Assembly: GCA_033439765.1 (NCBI GenBank)
Contig: JAULSN010000005.1
Coordinates: 1,875,001 to 1,939,000 of the forward strand
Source: Lasiosphaeria ovina
Taxonomy: Eukaryota; Ascomycota; Sordariomycetes; Sordariales; Lasiosphaeriaceae
Direction of reading: 5' to 3'
Length of the DNA: 64,000 bases
Positions 23,745 to 35,447 of this stretch are shown here, piece by piece. A program made the position numbers and the translations under genes. The first letter of the stretch is position 1. Each line of letters starts with the position of its first letter. The notes beneath the pieces are model-generated. The model saw nothing but the letters and a program-made list of their open reading frames with translations. It had not been told where the DNA came from and did not search any database.

Positions 23745-25129
23745 GCTTGCAGGCTGTCGCCAGCAGCGATGCCCCCCTCTCCGTCTCCGTTTTCCCACGT
23801 TGACAGATATTAACGAGAAAGGAAAGTTGACAAACTTTATAGAACAGAAATAGAGCTCACGCTGAAGTAATCCGTCTCTCTTGTGTTAGTTTGCGGTTTC
23901 TATTATTGGTATCTGTGCATGCTACCTAGGTAGGTTTGCTTGCGTGTCTGTCTATCGCATGCGTGACGGAGTAAGGGCGGCATACGAGTCATTTGGGGAC
24001 CCTTCACTCCTAGGGGACCCATGACGTATATATACAGCGCAACTCCAAAGGAGTCGTGAACGTATATGACTAATAAATGTACTTATACTAGTACTATCGT
24101 CGGAATTTACTGTTATTGCCCTCGTTGAAAATGGCAAACAGAAATGATATTCTGACTCTCACTCTGCGTGCTGACCAGTCCAAACCCCAAATCCCTTTCC
24201 TCTCTCTGTCTCTCTCTCTCCACACCTTCTCCTTCTCGGCATCAGACATCCGGGAACGGGCTAGAACTAGCACAAGTCGTTTTGGCTAGTGTGTTTCGCC
24301 GTCGTAGCAGGGAAGAGTCTGGCTGGTCCTCTCGCTTGAAAATGATGATACTTTCCATTTTCCCCTTTTCCTTTTGTCCTTTTCCGCGGGGATGGTGGGG
24401 GGGAGCGGCCGCGACTTCCTTTGCGGGTAGGTTCGAGCTACGGAGTCAGTGTTTTAAGTGAGAAACACAAATTATGGGAAGGAACAGGCGAGTGCCTGTA
24501 ACTAAACAGCAGACATAAGGTAGAACTTGCTGTTGTTCCTCAAACACAGACAGTGACACGATAGCCACCTCATATGACTCTCCCCTAAAGCACTTGCACC
24601 CGTGTCCCCATTTTCCTTGGCCATACCATCTCGGTGGTCCGGTCTCCTGGGAGTTTTACAGCGAATGAGTCCGCGCCGATCGTCGGAGAGGAGCAATCGG
24701 ACTCGCTTGGTTGCATCATCGCTAGGGGACCCCGCAAGGTGGCCGGCGGCGCACTTCGAGAGTCGATCCATTGTCCATTGACAAAGCTGGAAACCAGCTG
24801 CCGCTAACCTAACGATACCTTATCAAACGCCTGCCCAATGTCAGGGTCCCGTGGACTCGGTACCTGGCTACTACTAATTAATTACCTTTGCATTATGCCT
24901 ACTACCTATATAGCAGCCCCCCAACAGCGACCAGGAGCTATCTTAGCACCATGTCGACGGGTTTGCTGATGACAGCAGCAGACAGCTTGTCGAGCACAGT
25001 TGTCGAGCTCATCTCATTCATCACGACCCTGGCCAGTCTCTTGACCATCCTTGAGTGGCTCAACGCCGATCCCCGCGGCTCCTTCATCTTGTGCGCCTTC
25101 ATGATCTGCCGCGCGCTTCCTCCCCATCA
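23127..25129. other. Intergenic region with AT and GA microsatellites
   Basis: No supported gene. TA-rich sequence (23672-23710) is followed by (AG)15. A CCTAGGTAGG word lies near 23925. A TATA-like CTATATAG near 24906 and a strong-context ATG at 24951 belong to the leader of the transporter gene. Confidence 0.5.
23713..23742. repeat. (AG)n microsatellite
   Basis: About fifteen uninterrupted AG units directly after a TA-rich stretch. Confidence 0.9.
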
Positions 25130-25154
25130 ATGGCCCAAAGTGGCGGCGGATTAG
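24951..25154 (+). promoter_or_regulatory. Upstream ORF overlapping the transporter start
   Basis: An ATG in good context (CACCATGTC) opens a 67-aa frame that ends 25 nt past the chosen transporter ATG at 25130 in a different frame. About 40 bases upstream there is a TATA-like CTATATAG. If transcription starts there, ribosomes would have to leak past this ATG, so it could repress translation. No conserved domain is seen in the peptide. Confidence 0.4.
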
Positions 25155-27323
25155 ACGCTGTAAGTCAACGTGTCAACGGCAGCGCCCGGTCATCGCCGCA
25201 CTCACCGCCCTCGCCCCCGACGCCTCCTCCGGCTCGCTTAACACGGCCCCCACCACCGTCCCGGCCACAACGGTCCGCGACGAGTGGATACGAATCTCCT
25301 GAAGATGAGAGCAATAGTAGCCTGCCATCTTCGACGTCGTCAGGCTCCGGCAGTCCCGGTCGAGAGGGATCCGCAGAAAATCGTCGTACCGCAGCGCAAA
25401 CAACAGCATGCGAACAGCACCCGTCTTCCCCAAACAGTATCGATGGACTCGTCTCCAGAGCCCGCCAAATGACCACGAGCGTCGGCATCCGTGATCGCAT
25501 AGGATGTTATCGATGGACTTGGTTTACAATGACTATGGTATGCAGCTGTCCGATATGCCTCCAGAGGCCCCCATATTGACGTTCTTTCCCTACGGAAAAA
25601 AAGGCGACTGGCGGTGTTGCGAATGTCATGCATTCAAGTAAGTAAGCATGTGGCCCAGATCAAAACAGGCCCATAGAAGTGCGATTTCAAGTTACCTGTG
25701 TTTATGGCTTTTGCTCACCTCGGCCTCTCCTGCCGTCTGTATGCAGTCCCATACCAGTCCCGCTGGTTGACCGGCATCGGTCTCGGCTTCTTCTTCCTCA
25801 ACCTCTGCCTCTTCGCCATGAACTGCATCCTGATCACGCTCCGCTTCTGCTGGCGGCCGGGCAGCTTCAGGAGCTCCTTCACCGACCAGATGGAGTCGCT
25901 TTTCGTACCAGCAGTGGTGAGTTTTAAGCATCTAGCATCTGCCCGCCCCCTTGCCTTTGAGAGCTGATATCAGAGGAGAAGTGAACTAACCGAGATCAAA
26001 TTCCAAAATTACAGATTGTCTCGTAAGATCTTGCCCGCACACTGCTATCTGGAGATGATCATGTCCTGGAGCTGACGTCGCAAGAACTGCAACCATCTTC
26101 ATCACCATATGCCAATACGGCATTCCCAACGTTGGCCCTTGGCTTCTCGAGACTATGGAAGCATTGTTCTGGATTTACGTCAGTGCAAGCACAGTAATCA
26201 GTGCCGGACTGTACTTGACTCTATGGTCAACTCAGTAGGTTTACAGAGTGCGATAGAGCCCAGCACCGGTTACTAACACGAATAGGGTCTTCCCCATTCA
26301 TACAATGACTCCAGTATGGGTATTTCCTGCATACCCGCTCCTCCTAACGGCCCCCTTCGGCGCCAACCTGATTGCCGCCGCCAGCAGCTCTGGGCGGCTC
26401 AAGTCTATCAACCCTGTTGCCATTGCCATGGCTGCTGTGACGGCTCAGGGGACGGGCTTCTTGATAAGCTTCATGGTGTGCGCCGCCTTCCTGTATCGCC
26501 TCATGACGCAAAAACTACCGCGCGACAACCAGCGACCTGGTGTCTTCATCTCTATTGGTCCGCCTGGTTTCACAGCAGCCGGCTTAGGTGAGTTTGTTTG
26601 TTTTGTGTCACCACACCTCCTTACCCCTTTTTGGTACTTGGCTGATGTAATCGCGACACTCCAGTCCAGCTCGGCAGCCAGACAGCTGACATCTTGCCTG
26701 CTAACTTCATGGGAACTGAGCATGCCATCTACATCCTCAGGCTCATGTCGTACATGGCTGGCCTTTGGCTGTGTGAGTCAAGAATCTTTATGTGCTACTA
26801 TTCATAACATTGGTTAATCAAATACATTCTGCAAAAGGGGGGCTCAGCATCTGGTTCTTCCTCGTCTCGGTGGGTTCGCTCTGGAAATACATCTTTGCAG
26901 AGCATAGAAAAAAGATTTCGTTCCAGATGACGTGGTTCTCGTTTGTCTTTCCCAACACGGCATTGGTGAGTACGCATCACTCGTCTGCGTGCACACGTTG
27001 AATCAGTAATTGGCTTTCCGTTGCCAGTGTTGCTGCGGCTTGATGCCATAAATTCGTACCAAGACTAACGATGATGTTTTCTATCGTTCAGATAACTGCC
27101 ACGGAGCAGCTCGGCAAAGCATTCGACAGCAACGGCCTCAGGATATTTGGCTGCGTCCTCGCAGCTATCATCGTCGTGGTGTGGATCTTGATCTTTGCAA
27201 AGATGCTACGCTGTCTGTGGAATAAGGAGTTGTAAGTAACGCTCATGGCTCAAAGCAGAATCTCGATGTTACATGAATACTAACCCCGAGTCCTAAAGAT
27301 TATGGCCCAAGGACAGAGACTAG
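25130..27323 (+). CDS. TDT-family C4-dicarboxylate/sulfite transporter, 490 aa
   Basis: Ten exons keep frame: 25130-25537, 25604-25637, 25747-25916, 26015-26022, 26085-26234, 26286-26587, 26665-26772, 26838-26965, 27092-27231 and 27299-27323 (1473 nt). After a disordered Ser/Pro-rich N terminus (~1-115), the family signature RWTWFTMTM-ATGGVANVMH opens the first transmembrane helix; about nine further hydrophobic helices follow, including VWVFPAYPLLL, SIGPPGFTAAGL and TWFSFVFPNTAL. The TDT family includes malate permease Mae1 and sulfite pump Ssu1, and the substrate here is not determined by sequence. Exon 4 is only 8 nt (encoding I-V-S in part) and is needed to keep the VPAV-IVS-TATIF join. 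Start chosen as the first ATG in frame with the signature; an overlapping upstream frame is listed separately. Confidence 0.87.
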
Positions 27324-28532
27324 GCGTCTTTCTTGAGCCGACACCTCGAGAAGAAGTCCGACAGGCTGGAGAGATTGTTCCTGCAGATGAAGGATTTGAG
27401 ATGTGTCCCACCATGTCATGTGCATGCATGCCGAGGCGGGACGACACGACAGTAAGTAGCACCGCATAAGCGCGGAGAACAAGCCTAGTAAGACCGCGGG
27501 AACGAGTTGTGCACATGACATATGATGGACGACTTGATGCGTTATGTTGCATGGAGATTGATAGCACGTACTGCGGTGTAGCATAGCAGTTAGTCTGTGA
27601 TACCAAGTCTTTTTGCTTTGTCTCGGCTGTCTGGCTCTCGCGTGGTATTGCTCGTTTGCTTGCTTAGGGAATATGAACTCGGTCATGTTAATACACACGC
27701 AGACATTTAGTAGTGAAAAGTCTGGACGTAAAATGCAGGCAATTTTAGTATGTGCATAATGCTTCGTATAAGCCATTTATTTCACCTTGGTAATCAATCT
27801 AGCCGTGTAAGTCGCTCCTGGGGTGGACGAAAGAAAACAAAACATTTTCCATATACATGTCTTCCTCCCCATCACGATTACCAAGTATAACCAACTACTT
27901 CCGCCTCAGGGGGCCAAGCCCAGTCCAGACTAGTCCAATCCCAGCCCGGTAACTTGTTGAAGAAAGCCTTCTTGATATTGTGAAATAATTATTGCTCTAC
28001 TTCCATGCAAAAAAACAACAACAACAAGCCGTCAATAAAAATTACCGCCACTAGTTCAGATAGATCTCAGAGCCATTTTAAGAAAAAAAACCACCCTAAA
28101 AAAATAAGATAAAAAAAACCCGGGGGGAATATCTTTGGCTTTGCAAACCCATAGTATGTATGTATGCTCTCTTTCTCTGCCGCTCGCTAGCACGCACCGT
28201 ATTGTAATATCCGTATCCCGCCCGCTTGCTCAATTCAAACCGCCCCCGGCCCCGACCCGGCCCCGACACCCGGAAAACAAAACGGCCAGCCACCGCCAAC
28301 CGTACTTAGCTCCAATAATACCTGTTGTGAAACTAGATACAACATTAAAGAGAGAAGAAAGCCACGCAGCCACCGACGATGAATGTGAACGCCAATAGCA
28401 ACAACAACGGTGACAGTGGACCACGAACCCAGAGCCGGGTATAAGAGACGGGGACGGGGGTTCGACACTTGACATCTGGCATGCCTTGTTCCAGTTCCCA
28501 GTCGCCAGTCCGCAGGCCCTTGCCACGGGTCA
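27324..28532. other. Intergenic region, convergent 3' ends
   Basis: The 3' flanks of the transporter (+) and the RasGEF fusion gene (-) face each other. A-rich runs occur near 28080-28120. I see no coding or RNA gene. Confidence 0.5.
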
Positions 28533-31500
28533 TCACCTTGTATTCGGCAGCCACGGGAACTTTTTTTTCGACTCGGCGGCACTCCCCGAGCCCGACTCGA
28601 CCTGGAGGCTGCGCTGGTATATGTCCTAGTAGCAGGAAAAAAAGGTTAGCATAAAAAAGGGGACAGACAGGCACACTCGTAGATGAAGACCAAAAAAAAA
28701 GGAGAGAAATAGACGCACCTCGTCGTCCGTCGACATACGACAATCCAGAATCAACTCACGGCTCGCCTCGTGCTTGTTCAGGTTCGGGTACGGCTGGCCC
28801 TGGCTTTTCATGATGGGCAGGAGCACCTCGCCCAAGACCTCAAACTTCTTCCAGTTGATGCGGTCGCCGTTGGGGCCGACAAAGGTCATGCTGCCCTCCT
28901 CGGCCGACACGAGGTCGCGGCGGTGCAGCGGCATGAAGGGGATGCGCGGCAGCGGCGAGTTCTCCCAGGCGAGGCGGTAGGCAAAGTGGCTCTTTTGCGT
29001 GCCCATCAGCAGCACGAGGCGAGCGAAGCGCTTCTGCACGTCGGCCGCCACGAGCGCCCGCGTCTGCGTCAGACGGTGCACGGCGGTGCCGTTAATGCCC
29101 GCCAGCACGGCGGCGAGGCCGTTGTAGTTGTTGAGCTGGCGTAGCTTGCTCGCAATCACCATGAACTTTTCGAGACATGGCGCCCGGTGCTTGGCCTTGT
29201 CGCGGATCAGAATCATGTTGGACACCCACTTGGCCACATGGTTGAAGTGCGCCACCATCCGGTTGATGTTCTTGAGGCTGCGGCACTTCTCCTTCTGGTC
29301 CAGGGGCAGGCTGACGTGCCGTACCATGTCCCGGATGCGGATCGAGCCGAACATGACCCAGTCTATGCGCGTGATCTCGTCGGCAATGTCGTCTGCATCA
29401 ATGTCCATGAAGATGTGGTAGCGGAACTTGTTCAAGGGCAGCGTTGCGGTTGGCACCATTGTGGCAGCCTCGCGGTCGTAGTCCTCGAACGAGTGGAACT
29501 GGAACCGCGCTGGCGTGCGGCCCGAGTGCAAATCCGACAGTTCCGAGCCCTGCGAGGGACGTCGCTGGCTAACCGGGCCCAGTTCGTCCGGCTGAGACGA
29601 GCCCATCGACTCGGCGAATTCGCTTTGCTTCCGTCCCGCCGCCGCGTCCTTACCCAGGCCCGAAAGCCGATCGGCCGGACCGCTCCAGTTCTCATCGACG
29701 TCGTCGGATTTGGCCCACCCTGTATCGTCATCCTCAACCACCTTCTGCTCCAGATGGTCGCGCATTTGTTGTGCGGCAGCATAGAATATCGGCTCTCCCG
29801 AGAGATTCCTAATAAGCTCTTCGAGATTTTTCCTCGTCGCGGGTCGTGCAAAATCCCCCGGGTAGAGGGACACCCATTTTGCCACCACTTCAACCATTCG
29901 CATCTGGACGTCGATCCTGATCAGGGTATGCATGTTCCTGTCGTTCCTCACACGTTCCAGCCGCACAAGTATTGCGGCGAGAAGCTCGCACGGGGCGGCA
30001 AATTTGCGATATAGACAGAGGAAAATTTCGGCAAAATTGCTGTCGGACCTCGTCATCTTTTGCGAAAGAAGCCTGTCTACGAGATCGTCAAAGCTCACGC
30101 CTGCCGACTTGGCCGGCCTATCTATGAAGCTCTCATCGTTGCGCTGCAATATCGGTATGTCATCCGAATATCGATACGACTCGGAATCCGATTCTTCAAT
30201 GTCCAGGAACGACTCTCCACCACCATCGAGCCGGATTCCCGGAGTCCTCAGCAGACTAGACACTGTCTGCGGGGCGCCTTCGTTGGGAGCGTCTGAGTTT
30301 GGGTTGGGGGTGCTGTAAGGAGCGTAGTTCTGATACTCCAGCCTCGGCGACCTCGAAGCCTGTCCTCGGTAGTAGCCCTCATTTGGGGGAGCCGGGAATC
30401 CCCGTAAAAGCGAGAAATCAGAGCTCGCCCTGCTGTGCTTGCTGTGTTGGCTTATTGGCCGACCATTGATCAGCTCTGGGGGGGCATCGAGGTTCGCCGT
30501 CGAGGCGGCCCGTCTCCTAGTACCGGGCCCATCTGCCTTTTCCGACGCCACTATCTCGGTTAGCCCGTGCCTCGGCGCAAAATAAAGACAAACTCGGAAG
30601 TAAGGCGACAAATGCAGCGCAGCCTTACCTCTCCGGGCAGCCACAGCCCTCAGCATGGCTTGGAGACATTCCCGGGCACTCCCGGGGACGTTTGAAGAAG
30701 TTCTGAAGTGGCCGGCACAGGACTGGAATGCGTGCGCGACGCCTACTGTGTCTAGCTGCCGCAAGTTTTCAGGCGTTTCGCACTTGGTAGCTACGAGAAT
30801 GGTTGGGAGCGAGTCGTTTGCCAGCACAGCTACACACGCGATTAGAAACGCCGCAGCGAGAAATAGGCCGGCCCCGAGCAGAAAACTCACACATGGCCTG
30901 GGGAAGGTAGCGGATGCTGTCCTTGTTTATCACGTCGTATAGGACGAGGGCGCCGTCTATACGGGGCAACATGTGCCCACCTACTTGTTTCGGCCACTGT
31001 ATTGGCTGCTCCGGGTCCACATCGAATACCTCGAGATCAAGCTCAACAAGGGTGACCTGGTAGGAGCTGCCATCGACCTCCTGGCGCACTGTTGTCACGA
31101 GGCTCGGCGGCCGCTGCGACCTTAAAGCTCGCTGTATGAGAGACGACTTCCCCACGCCGTCGGCGCCGATAACTGCGATGTTGATGGCATCCATGTCGTG
31201 TAAGGAAAGCTCAAACTGGGGTTCCAATGGTTAGCACTTCCACGTCTAGTACTACTCTCGAGTTTTCTCCTTCTCTGTCTTTTTGCGCGCGCGCTATATC
31301 TGCAATGGTTTAGGGGCGTCCCAGAATTGGTTCGCTATAATATGGAGACTAGATGTGCCTACCCACGGCGTTGGATTCTTCTCGCTCAGTGATTCTTTCC
31401 GAGGCGGCGGCCACGGCTGCCGTTCATCGTCGCGACGGAGGGCCGTCTGCAGAGAGCCTGGCTGGTCAGGGACGTGGAATGTGAGGAAGAAGGGGTCGTC

Positions 31501-31788
31501 GAGAATGGACAGAAACGAGTCCCGAAAGTTGGAAGTGGCGGCGGCGGTGGCGGCAGGGACCTTGGTAGGAAGAGGGGGGATAGGGTCGTCAACGAGCAAG
31601 AAAGTGCCTCCGGCCGTGACAAGGGATAGAGACGCCGGGCGAGCGGCAGCGGCAGAGGGCAGCGGCGGAGGACGGGGCTCGACTGGCGGGTCGCGAAGGT
31701 GCGGGCCAGGCGCGTAAGTGGCGGCGGAGGACGCAAGCAATTGCGCGCCGTAGCGGTCTGGAACGAAGCGATGAGTTTGTGCCCACAT
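28533..31788 (-). CDS. Ras-like GTPase domain fused to RasGEF_N and RasGEF (Cdc25-type), 958 aa
   Basis: Five exons, 31788-31363, 31215-30891, 30829-30629, 30550-28719 and 28625-28533 (2877 nt), with GT-AG introns and visible CTAAC branch sites. Residues 1-142 are Pro/Ala-rich. Residues ~150-310 form a Ras-like module with P-loop GADGVGKSS (159-167), but the DxxGQ region reads LDLEVFD and the NKxD region TKCE. RasGEF_N covers roughly 465-585. The catalytic RasGEF domain covers ~690-925 (ITRIDWVMFGSI, HFNHVAKWVSNMIL, LNNYNGLAAVLAGI). The final exon restores the usual DIYQRSL tail of the family. The protein should promote GDP-GTP exchange on a Ras or Rap-type partner, with the N-terminal module as an internal regulator (inference). 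A minus-strand open frame continues into the last intron with a stop at 28626 and should not be taken as the C terminus. Confidence 0.88.
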
Positions 31789-32289
31789 TGTTTGGTCATG
31801 ACAGCACCGAGACGGGCAAAAGAGCCTACCGCTTCAGGCCCGATGCGAAGATCACAAAGATCTCGACAACGGAGAAGAAGCTGAACGGCGTGGCCCTGCT
31901 GCTCCTAGACTAACTAGTAGGCGGGCCAGACTTTTGAGGGAAAGATAGGAAGGGCATGGAAGGGGTTTGGGACCCAGTGGTATCCGTACCCAGGGAGCAG
32001 AGCAGGGTGGCGGCGGCGGCGGCAACACCAGCACCAGTCAGTCCCAGCACCGGCAGCAACAAGGCAAGGGTCGTTTCGCCGTCGTTATCAGGAAACGTGC
32101 TGGAAAGCTTGGGGATGCCAATGCACACCACGCTGGCGCGCCTCTTGTCTGCCGGTCGTCGATTAGTGACCCAGTGTAAGGCAGCTAATAAGCCACTTTG
32201 TACCTCTACTCCGTTTTCCTGCGTAAGGTATCCGTACGTAGTGTAGGTATCCGTAAGATAGGTAGCCCAAGTGATCAGTCAACTTTCAA

Positions 32290-32312
32290 GGCAGGCAGGC
32301 AGGCAGGCAGGC
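32290..32312. repeat. (CAGG)n tetranucleotide repeat
   Basis: About six tandem GGCA units in intergenic DNA. Confidence 0.85.
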
Positions 32313-35300
32313 TGTGGCACAGCGGCGGGCAGTCCCGGGCAGCAAAGACTCTCGCGGTCGATTGGCGGGATCGGGCTTCGGTTGCATTCGACAAGCCAGG
32401 GGCAGCGAACGCCAGGAAGGGAGGTCGAGCAGATCGGGGATGGACTGAGACTGAAGTGGCTTCGTGGCTTTCCCTCAGGCAATCCGATGGATGCAATTTA
32501 CTTGCTGTGCTGTGACTGAACCGCCCCTCTGCTGCCTCGTTGCTTGCTTGGCCCCGTCGTGGTCAGTGCTGTTCGCTCGTACACAGCGGACGCAGCCACA
32601 CACCCCTGCCCTGCACAGGCAGTAGCGCAGCTTGAAGGAATGCCCCGCAGTGCACTTTCCCCCCGTCACGCCCACGTTAGGTAATTTTAGCGGGCAAGGC
32701 AAGCGAGAGCGAGGTGCCAGCAAGCCGTTCCACGTTTCCGCCTAACGTTGTGAGTGCAGGTACAGCATGCCCTGTCTTCTTCTATGCACGGACGCGAACA
32801 CCTTTCATGCTGTTAGTACCGTATCGTGCCAGCTTAGGTTCAGTAGGGTTCGCAGGATGCGAGTGCGTTGGGGGCGACATGGGATTGAAGACGGGGTTCT
32901 GCACGTGTAATTGGGAGAGGGTTGTCTCAAATCGAAGTCTCAAATCCAGCAGAGTGGGACGAGTAAAACCTGCCTTCCCAACATTTGGAGACAAGCGACG
33001 CCGCCTACTGCTCCGGGACTTTTTAAACGTTTGAAGGAAGAACCTTAGCGCCTTCACGCACGGGAGAGACAAACAGGGGTCCGGAGTCAAGGCTCGTGGG
33101 AATAAGATACGTACTTATCCATTGATGTGACGGTGTGACCCCAAGTGCCATGAGTGATGAGTGCCCTGCAACTCAACCACCCGCGTTACCCCCACTGAAG
33201 CAACCGTCACGCAGCCGGCGGCTCAGATTGGGATTGAACTCTTCTGTGTTGTCGAACGTTCACTTTGTGCCCCCGACTACAGACGTCCATGTTGATTGTG
33301 GATTCTTCTTGGCAATACTGTTGCCATTGAATACTTGAAGCGGCCTGTACTGGGGATATGTAGCGTAATGTTTTCTGGGTCCGGCGCGGTTGAGCCAATT
33401 GCTTTGTCTCTGTTGAAGCCTCCGACACACCGAAGCTTGAAATGGACAACAGTCCGCAGTCTTCGGTGCCGGCCTTGCGATTCACCACGTGGGGTAAAGT
33501 AAGGCAATCGACTGGCAAAATCCCGATACTGAGAAACCACTGGGCTTCGAGGTATGTCTATGGTCGCACGCCAAAGAAGGCATTTTGCTACTACACGTGT
33601 AGATGCCTTGCGATGGACGTCCCAGGACTGAGAAGCCATTTGTGAAGGAAGGCTGCAGAGTGGAAAAAAGGAGAGGTTGTATCCGTACTTTGGGAACCTT
33701 GACCGATGGTGTAACAAAGCGAGCTCGCTTTTCGACGGCAGCCGCTCCAACCAGGATGGTCGGAATCGTGCCTAACTAGGCGGATGGTGCCGTGGGATCG
33801 AAAGATGGCGGTGAGCACTTGTTGCTGCCCTGGGCAATGAGCATGACATTTCTGGCCTGTCGGTGCATGAATGGATGACCTTTATAATCTTTTGGGAGAA
33901 AGAGCCACTCGAGCACGAAATAGGCAGATACGCAGTTTGGCTGGCGGCCGTAGGCGTCGAATTGATTGACTGAGACAATCTTGCTCCGGGACTTTTACGG
34001 AGTATTAGACCGTATACGGAGTATTCGTACTAGCGATGCGGAAGGACCCGTGAGACATCTCGGTGCAAACTGTAGTATGTACATACAGTACGTACTTAGG
34101 AGATGCCCGGCGATCTTATCTTGATAAACCCAAGCGGCCGAGGACCGGCTGAGTTTGTCAAGAAGCAGCCAGGGCAGGGCTTCAGCTGTTGCCCTGCCGC
34201 ACCCCAGTGCGCAGCTGAAAGCCCGAAGTAAGCATCGGCTCGCGGCTCCTCATGACGCAGACGCGTGACGCCCGACAGCTCCAATGTCTCAGTTTCTCAA
34301 GCGTATACTACTACGTTCTCCGTAGCGAGCTGTAGTATTCGGCAGTCCGGGCTACTGGGTTTCTTGGCAGGCGGAGGTTTGCTGGCTGGCCGCGTCTCGC
34401 TTGCCTGACTCTATGTAGGTAGGAGGCATGAACAATACTACTTGGCATCGCCGCAACAGTAGGGAAAACTGTGGCTGTCACACGCTCTCGCACTCTCACA
34501 CCTCGGATTCGATCCGGGGCCTCAGAGACTGACTGCTAGTGGCGGTCAATGTGCAGCTTGGCGGCATATGGCCATTGAACGCAGTCAGCAAGCATCCTCG
34601 CAGTTACGGCCGCTGACGGGCAGCCTTTCGCCTTTTTTCTTTTCAAGTTACACAGTCCTCGCAACTTGCTCTTCCGTCTTTTCGGTGGGGTTCGTGGGAC
34701 GTTTGCGCCCGAGTGAAAAGAGTTGCACGAAGGAAAACGTGCCAAACCCCACCGCCCCGCCGCTCAAGAAAGATGGAGACCCCGGACAAACTCTAAAAAC
34801 TAGGGCAGGCAAAGGCGGGGTTGCCCACACCACCCCGCGACTTGGGAATCCGAGTGGGCAACTTCGAGTGAGAAAAGAGCTGTCTGCGAAAAGTGTCATA
34901 TACCGAAATGCAATATTGTGTTGTACGAAGCACTCCGCACATAGCCCCCCGCAACGTTCACATTTAGCAATATTCACGTTTCCCTGTTTTACTCCTGCAC
35001 TTTTCTCTTGTTGGTCTGCCCGCTACTCTGATCCGATGCATGGTGACTCCTGTGTTCCACGGCCCTCGTCGTCTGCAGACAGACAGAAAAAGGGTCCTCG
35101 CTCACAGACATTTTGCGTCCGTAACGAGGCGTATTCAGTCGTCGCCCGGCCGGGCATTGCAACTGGATGGTACTCCCCTCTTCCTTCTCTCTACACGCCT
35201 ACTCCGTTTGTATTCCGTGCGCAACGCCGGTCAACCACCTTCAATAGGTAGACAGGTAGGCATGCAGGCAGGCGGTCCTGAAGGCTGGAGGGGTGTGGCA

Positions 35301-35425
35301 TGTAGGACTCACAGGCTTGCCTGCCAAGGAAGCAAGCCAGAGACATGCGTTCTGTCGTGTGTGCATGTGCCTTGCCTATGCATCGAGGCGGTCGAGGGAA
35401 TCACTTTGCTTCTCGAGGGCGGCCC

Positions 35426-35447
35426 AAAAAAAAAAAAAAAAAAAAAA
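35426..35447. repeat. 22-nt homopolymeric A tract
   Basis: Twenty-two consecutive A in a GC-rich setting. It is not followed by target-site-duplication-like sequence that I can see, so I do not call it a retroposed poly(A) tail. Confidence 0.85.

Noticed and set aside
28626..28719. Hydrophobic C terminus formed by reading through the last RasGEF intron
   Set aside because: The segment has a GTGCGT donor, a GCTAAC branch site and a CTAG acceptor, and splicing restores the family tail DIYQRSL.
30850..30890. Signal-peptide-like start MSFLLGAGLFLAAAF in front of the RasGEF frame
   Set aside because: It is the translated intron between the GTPase-like exon and the next exon; donor and acceptor signals are clear.
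34568..35251. 227-codon plus-strand frame
   Set aside because: Low-complexity Ser/Arg/Pro translation without a domain, and no splice partners.
35426..35447. Poly-A tract as a retrotransposon tail
   Set aside because: No adjacent reverse transcriptase, no target-site duplication and no element-like body upstream.
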